Below are positions 6,274 through 8,878 of a stretch of DNA of 8,878 bases, in pieces. Numbering within the stretch: the first letter of the stretch is position 1; each line of letters begins with the position of its first letter. Below the pieces are notes generated by a model. That model did no database searches. It was not told the origin of the DNA and was given only the letters and a program-made list of their open reading frames with translations. Position numbers and translations under genes: made by a program. The stretch comes from Acholeplasmataceae bacterium UBA4853 (GTDB lineage Bacteria > Bacillota_I > Bacilli_A > Acholeplasmatales > Acholeplasmataceae), in NCBI GenBank assembly GCA_002399815.1, contig DHEJ01000001.1:5139-14016 (forward strand), written 5' to 3'.

Positions 6274-6295
6274 CTTTAATCTGATGTGATTAAGG
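6274..6295. repeat. Short inverted repeat ahead of the distal csp promoter
   Basis: CTTTAATC (6274-6281) and GATTAAGG (6288-6295) are complementary across a 6-nt spacer, with one T-G wobble. The repeat ends 2 nt before a TATAAT at 6298, so it occupies the -35/spacer region. It could be an operator, or chance in AT-rich DNA. No T-run follows, so it is not a terminator. Confidence 0.35.
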
Positions 6296-6297
6296 TA

Positions 6298-6303
6298 TAT
6301 AAT
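6298..6303 (+). promoter_or_regulatory. Possible distal promoter of csp
   Basis: TATAAT is a perfect -10 hexamer, with only a weak TTTAAT-like -35 at 6275-6280. A start near 6310 would give a leader of about 134 nt, a length often seen for cold-shock mRNAs. The six-base pair GTAAAG (6304-6309)/CTTTAC (6328-6333) could fold at its start. Confidence 0.35.
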
Positions 6304-6363
6304 GTAAAGATTTAATGAAGTTGATGGCTTTACCGAGGGAAAAAAACATTTTATTTTTTATGG

Positions 6364-6392
6364 TTGTTATTTTGTGAATTAAAGTGTATAAT
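6364..6392 (+). promoter_or_regulatory. Proximal promoter of csp
   Basis: TTGTTA (6364-6369), a 17-nt spacer and TATAAT (6387-6392) form a good vegetative promoter. The predicted start near 6399 gives a leader of about 45 nt ending in the RBS GAAGGAG (6426-6432). Confidence 0.75.
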
Positions 6393-6443
6393 AATTTTAG
6401 GTGTTAAAAGACCCAAAGATCTAAAGAAGGAGTATTGCATTTA

Positions 6444-6641
6444 ATGAAAGGTACTGTTAAATGGTTTGATGCAGGTAAAGGCTATGGCTTTATCACTGCA
6501 GACAACGGTAAAGATGTATTTGTTCACTATTCAGCTATTCAAACTGATGGTTACAAATCACTAGCTGAAGGCGACCAAGTAGAATTCGAAATTAAGAACG
6601 GCGATCGTGGCGATCAAGCTGCGAACGTTTCCAAAGTTTAA
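6444..6641 (+). CDS. csp: Cold-shock protein (CspA/CspB family)
   Basis: This 65-residue protein is a complete cold-shock domain. It opens MKGTVKWFD, has RNP1 as KGYGFI (12-17, Tyr for the common Phe) and RNP2 as VFVHYSAI, and ends in the usual QAANVSKV. Such proteins bind single-stranded RNA and DNA and act as RNA chaperones. ATG 6444 is chosen because the conserved N-terminus begins there and GAAGGAG lies 11 nt upstream; an in-frame TTG at 6435 is only 2 nt from the RBS. Codons are richer in G and C than in neighbouring genes (AAC, GAC, TTC, GGC, GCG), as expected for very high expression. It is monocistronic, between promoter and terminator. Confidence 0.97.
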   Translation: MKGTVKWFDAGKGYGFITADNGKDVFVHYSAIQTDGYKSLAEGDQVEFEIKNGDRGDQAANVSKV

Positions 6642-6659
6642 TTCGCTTAGGTAAAATAT

Positions 6660-6688
6660 AAGAGGTTTATTTATAAACCTCTTTTTTT
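6660..6688 (+). terminator. Terminator of csp
   Basis: AAGAGGTTTAT (6660-6670) pairs perfectly with ATAAACCTCTT (6673-6683); with a realistic loop about nine pairs remain. Seven T follow from 6682. Confidence 0.88.
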
Positions 6689-6720
6689 ATCTTTACATAC
6701 TTAAAAAAGTTTGTTAATTT

Positions 6721-6729
6721 TGGTATAAT
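6721..6729 (+). promoter_or_regulatory. Extended -10 promoter of the Fic gene
   Basis: TGGTATAAT ends 21 nt before the ATG at 6751, giving a leader of about 15 nt that is almost entirely the RBS AAGGGG (6737-6742). Confidence 0.65.
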
Positions 6730-6750
6730 TAAATAAAAGGGGCGATATTC

Positions 6751-7482
6751 ATGAATCAAGATCTTTTAGAAGTTGATCGTATCCACTTCAATGAGTTAAG
6801 AGAATCGGTTGGTGAAGAAAGATATAAAAAAATCATCGATGATTTTATTGTTCGTTTCACCTATGAATCAATTACCATTGAAGGTAAAAATGCTTTAGAT
6901 TATAATGATGTGAAAAATTTACTGAATAAACAAGTTATTGTTACACAGTTACCAGAACGTGAACAAAAAGAAGTGCTTAATTATATGCATGCATTTAATT
7001 TTATTTACAAGATGGTCACCCAAAGAAGAAAACTAGATGAAGAAGTTTTAAAAGATATACATGAAATCTTAGTTGATGGTATCTTTGTTGGTGGACAATA
7101 CAGAAAAGTAAACATTCAGATTAAAGATAGTATGCATCAACCGCCAGATTATATTAAAGTATATGACCGAATGGCTAAATTCTTTTATGATTTAGAAAAC
7201 TTTAAAGGTAATGCGGTTTCTAAAGGTGCATTTGCACATGCTCAAATTTTTAAGATTTATCCGTTTTTAGAAGGTAATGGAAGATTAGCTAGATTGGTAT
7301 TAAATTATATATTATTATATGATGGATACATGCCTATTTCTATACCTATTTTAGAAAAAGAAGTTTATTTAAATCATATCGATACATTCAAGGTTGAAAA
7401 GGATTTAAGTCCATTTGTAAAGTATATTGAAAACCTATTATTGGAAGCATATGAGGCATATATAACATTACTTGAAAACTAA
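6751..7482 (+). CDS. Fic-domain protein with Tyr in place of the catalytic His
   Basis: The 243-residue protein is a Fic-fold protein. Residues 40-45 read SITIEG, matching the (S/T)xxxE inhibitory helix of Fic proteins with an N-terminal brake; Glu44 would block the ATP gamma-phosphate. The flap region is GGQYRKVNIQI (114-124) followed by HQPP (129-132). The active-site loop reads YPFLEGNGRLAR (170-181), where active enzymes have HxFx(D/E)GNGRxxR. Phe172, Glu174, Asn176, Gly177, Arg178 and Arg181 are kept, but the catalytic His is Tyr170 (codon TAT at 7258-7260, one base from CAT). Active Fic enzymes use that His to transfer AMP or another group to a target hydroxyl, so this protein is probably inactive in AMPylation or uses altered chemistry. 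The frame is otherwise intact. It is monocistronic, with no antitoxin-like partner. Confidence 0.93.
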   Translation: MNQDLLEVDRIHFNELRESVGEERYKKIIDDFIVRFTYESITIEGKNALDYNDVKNLLNKQVIVTQLPEREQKEVLNYMHAFNFIYKMVTQRRKLDEEVLKDIHEILVDGIFVGGQYRKVNIQIKDSMHQPPDYIKVYDRMAKFFYDLENFKGNAVSKGAFAHAQIFKIYPFLEGNGRLARLVLNYILLYDGYMPISIPILEKEVYLNHIDTFKVEKDLSPFVKYIENLLLEAYEAYITLLEN

Positions 7483-7506
7483 AATCCTTGTTAAGGATTT
7501 TTGTTT
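7481..7506 (+). terminator. Terminator of the Fic gene
   Basis: AAAATCCTT (7481-7489) pairs perfectly with AAGGATTTT (7493-7501) across a 3-nt loop, followed by a T-rich tract to 7506. The stem begins inside the stop codon (7480-7482). Confidence 0.8.
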
Positions 7507-7510
7507 GATA

Positions 7511-7519
7511 TGCTATAAT
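7511..7519 (+). promoter_or_regulatory. Extended -10 promoter of cvfB
   Basis: TGCTATAAT ends only 15 nt before the ATG at 7535. A start 7 nt downstream of the box (about 7526) would fall inside the RBS AAGAAGGTGA (7521-7530), so the mRNA would be nearly leaderless. The -35 position (7491-7496) lies in the preceding terminator and does not match consensus. Confidence 0.5.
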
Positions 7520-7534
7520 TAAGAAGGTGATTAT

Positions 7535-8386
7535 ATGGCATTAAATGTCGGAAGTATTAATTTATTACAAGTTTTAAGGAAAACAGATATTGCTTATTTG
7601 TTGAAAAGTGATCAAAATGAAGAAGTGTTTTTACATGTTAACGAGAGTAACCATCGAAAGCTGGTTCCCGGTAGTTATGTGGAAGCATTTTTGTATTATG
7701 ATGCAAAGGGTAGACTAGCAGCTACACTACAAGAACCTTATATCACAGTGGGACAAAAAGGCTTATTAAAAGTTGTTTCTGTAACTCCTGGATTAGGTGT
7801 GTTTTTAGATTTAGGTATTTCTAAGGATTTATTATTATCAATGGATGATTTAGGCGAAGATGAATCAATCTGGCCAACAGTTGGTGATGAAGTTTTAGTA
7901 GAACTTAGAGTTAAACATAAAATGACAGCACGTATGATACCTTATCAAGAATTAAGAGTGATTACTGGTAATTTAACCATTGGTGATGAAATTGAAGGGT
8001 TTATTCAAGTCATTGGAAAGATCGGTTATTTTGTTTTAACAAAAGAAGAAAATGTGATTTTAGTTAAAAGAGCTAATATTAGAGGAACTCACCGTTTAGG
8101 AGAACGTGTTATGGTTAAGATTACCTATGAGACACCAAATGGTTATGAGGGAAATATTAGTGGTTTTAAAGAGGTTTTAAGAATTGATGATTCTAAACTC
8201 ATTATGGATTATTTAACTGAACATCAAGGTAAGATGCCTTATACTGCTGATACCGACAGTGAAACCATTACTAAAGTATTTGGCTTAAGTAGAAAAGCAT
8301 TTAAACGTGCATTAGGTTTATTATATAAACAAAGAAAAGTTAAATTTATAGAAAATGAAACACATGTGGTGAAGGAAAATGAGTAA
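7535..8386 (+). CDS. cvfB: CvfB/YitL-type S1-domain RNA-binding protein
   Basis: The 283-residue protein has the layout of S. aureus CvfB (about 300 residues). There are three S1-like OB domains (roughly 1-66, 70-135 and 145-212) and a C-terminal winged helix (about 215-275). The segment AFLYYDAKGRLAATL (51-65) and the GLLKVVSVTPGLGVFLDLG stretch starting at 76 are typical of the family; SRKAFKRALGLLYKQRKV (252-269) is the recognition part of the winged helix. CvfB binds RNA and in staphylococci affects virulence gene expression; its role in other bacteria is unclear. The start is fixed by AAGAAGGTGA 4 nt ahead. Its last 8 nt overlap proS in another frame, so the two are probably co-transcribed and translationally coupled. 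Confidence 0.93.
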   Translation: MALNVGSINLLQVLRKTDIAYLLKSDQNEEVFLHVNESNHRKLVPGSYVEAFLYYDAKGRLAATLQEPYITVGQKGLLKVVSVTPGLGVFLDLGISKDLLLSMDDLGEDESIWPTVGDEVLVELRVKHKMTARMIPYQELRVITGNLTIGDEIEGFIQVIGKIGYFVLTKEENVILVKRANIRGTHRLGERVMVKITYETPNGYEGNISGFKEVLRIDDSKLIMDYLTEHQGKMPYTADTDSETITKVFGLSRKAFKRALGLLYKQRKVKFIENETHVVKENE

Positions 8387-8878
8387 TAATAAAAAATTAG
8401 TTGAAAGTATCACATCAAGAGATGTTGATTTTAGTCAGTGGTATACCGATCTTTGTTTAAAAGCCGAATTAATGGATTATAGTGATGCTAAAGGCTTCAT
8501 TATTTATCGTCCATTAGGTTACGCAATTTGGGAAAATATCCAAAAATACTTAGATACAGAGTTTAAGAAAACAGGACATCAAAATGTTTACATGCCAATG
8601 TTGATTCCAGAGTCTTTATTCCAAAAGGAAAAAGACCATGTTTCAGGTTTTGCACCTGAAACAGCTATGGTTACAACAACCGGTAGTGAAGATTTGGCAG
8701 AACGTTTAATTATTAGACCAACTTCTGAAGTCTTATTTGGTACGCACTATAGTAAGATTGTTAAAAGTTATAGAGATTTACCAAAATTATATAATCAATG
8801 GTGTAGTGTTGTCCGTTGGGAAAAAACAACTAGACCTTTCTTAAGAGGTAAAGAGTTTTTATGGCAAGAAGGTCATAC
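8379..8878 (+). CDS. proS: Prolyl-tRNA synthetase, eukaryote/archaeal-like type, N-terminal part
   Basis: The frame opens at ATG 8379, inside the end of cvfB, and runs off the window after 166 residues. It is a class II aminoacyl-tRNA synthetase of the short ProRS type. Motif 1 lies around 47-77, ending MPMLIP. IIRPTSE (111-117) binds proline and ATP. WCSVVRWE (141-148) and FLRGKEFLWQEGH (154-166) form motif 2. RPTSE follows motif 1 within about 40 residues, so the roughly 180-residue INS editing domain of the E. coli type is absent, which marks the eukaryote/archaeal-like form also found in Mollicutes and some other bacteria. It charges tRNA-Pro in the cytoplasm. The likely RBS is GGTGAAGG (8368-8375), inside cvfB. 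Motif 3 and the C-terminus lie beyond the window. Confidence 0.96.
   Translation, partial: MSNNKKLVESITSRDVDFSQWYTDLCLKAELMDYSDAKGFIIYRPLGYAIWENIQKYLDTEFKKTGHQNVYMPMLIPESLFQKEKDHVSGFAPETAMVTTTGSEDLAERLIIRPTSEVLFGTHYSKIVKSYRDLPKLYNQWCSVVRWEKTTRPFLRGKEFLWQEGH

Noticed and set aside
6315..6377. 20-codon ORF (MKLMALPREK...) in the csp leader as a leader peptide
   Set aside because: It has no convincing RBS, the promoter that would transcribe it is weak, and the proximal promoter starts downstream of it.
6435..6443. TTG start adding three residues to the cold-shock protein
   Set aside because: It is only 2 nt from GAAGGAG, and the family N-terminus MKGTVKWF begins at the ATG 6444.
6751..7482. 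Fic gene as a Fic/Doc toxin-antitoxin module
   Set aside because: No antitoxin-like ORF adjoins it, the inhibitory SxxxEG helix is inside the protein itself, and the catalytic His is missing.

Overview
The window is a low-GC, densely packed bacterial segment. Every protein gene is on the + strand and both tRNA genes are on the - strand. Tryptophan is written TGG throughout, and the gene at 3662-4786 ends in TGA, so the standard bacterial code applies. Together with the AT-rich codon use, the very short leaders, the B. subtilis-like Ntdp and CvfB proteins and the short eukaryote-like ProRS, this suggests an Acholeplasma-like Mollicute or a related low-GC Firmicute. The taxon is inference.

Region 1 (1-2441) is the end of an operon that looks devoted to amino sugars. 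It holds the C-terminus of a NagB-type glucosamine-6-phosphate deaminase, a ROK-fold kinase-like protein that has lost the family zinc motif, and a PIG-L/LmbE-type zinc deacetylase. Together they could phosphorylate, deacetylate and deaminate an N-acetylated amino sugar, with PIG-L standing in for the usual NagA. Region 2 (2434-3333) has a tiny, very basic 27-residue ORF with its own promoter, RBS and two tandem terminators, then a monocistronic nucleoside tri-/diphosphatase (Ntdp, DUF402).

Region 3 (3355-6094) starts with tRNA-Gly(GCC) on the - strand, with a near-consensus promoter and a 65-nt terminator hairpin. A + strand operon follows: an M50 (site-2-protease-like) membrane protein overlapping a SAM methyltransferase by ATGA, then a DUF1697 protein. 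Region 4 (6067-6688) has tRNA-Thr(GGT) on the - strand and a cold-shock protein gene with one or two promoters. Region 5 (6721-8878) has a Fic-domain protein whose catalytic histidine is replaced by tyrosine, the RNA-binding regulator CvfB, and the 5' part of proS.

Promoters are unusually uniform. Six sites read TGn-TATAAT (TGT four times), and four of them end 15-25 nt before a start codon, so leaders are only about 10-20 nt. The intergenic stretches 3267-3661 and 6069-6443 are accounted for by the tRNAs, terminators and promoters listed. No mobile element, CRISPR array or origin was seen. The most notable items are the Fic His-to-Tyr change, the zinc-less ROK beside PIG-L and NagB, the 27-residue basic ORF, and a C at T-loop position 55 in both tRNAs.
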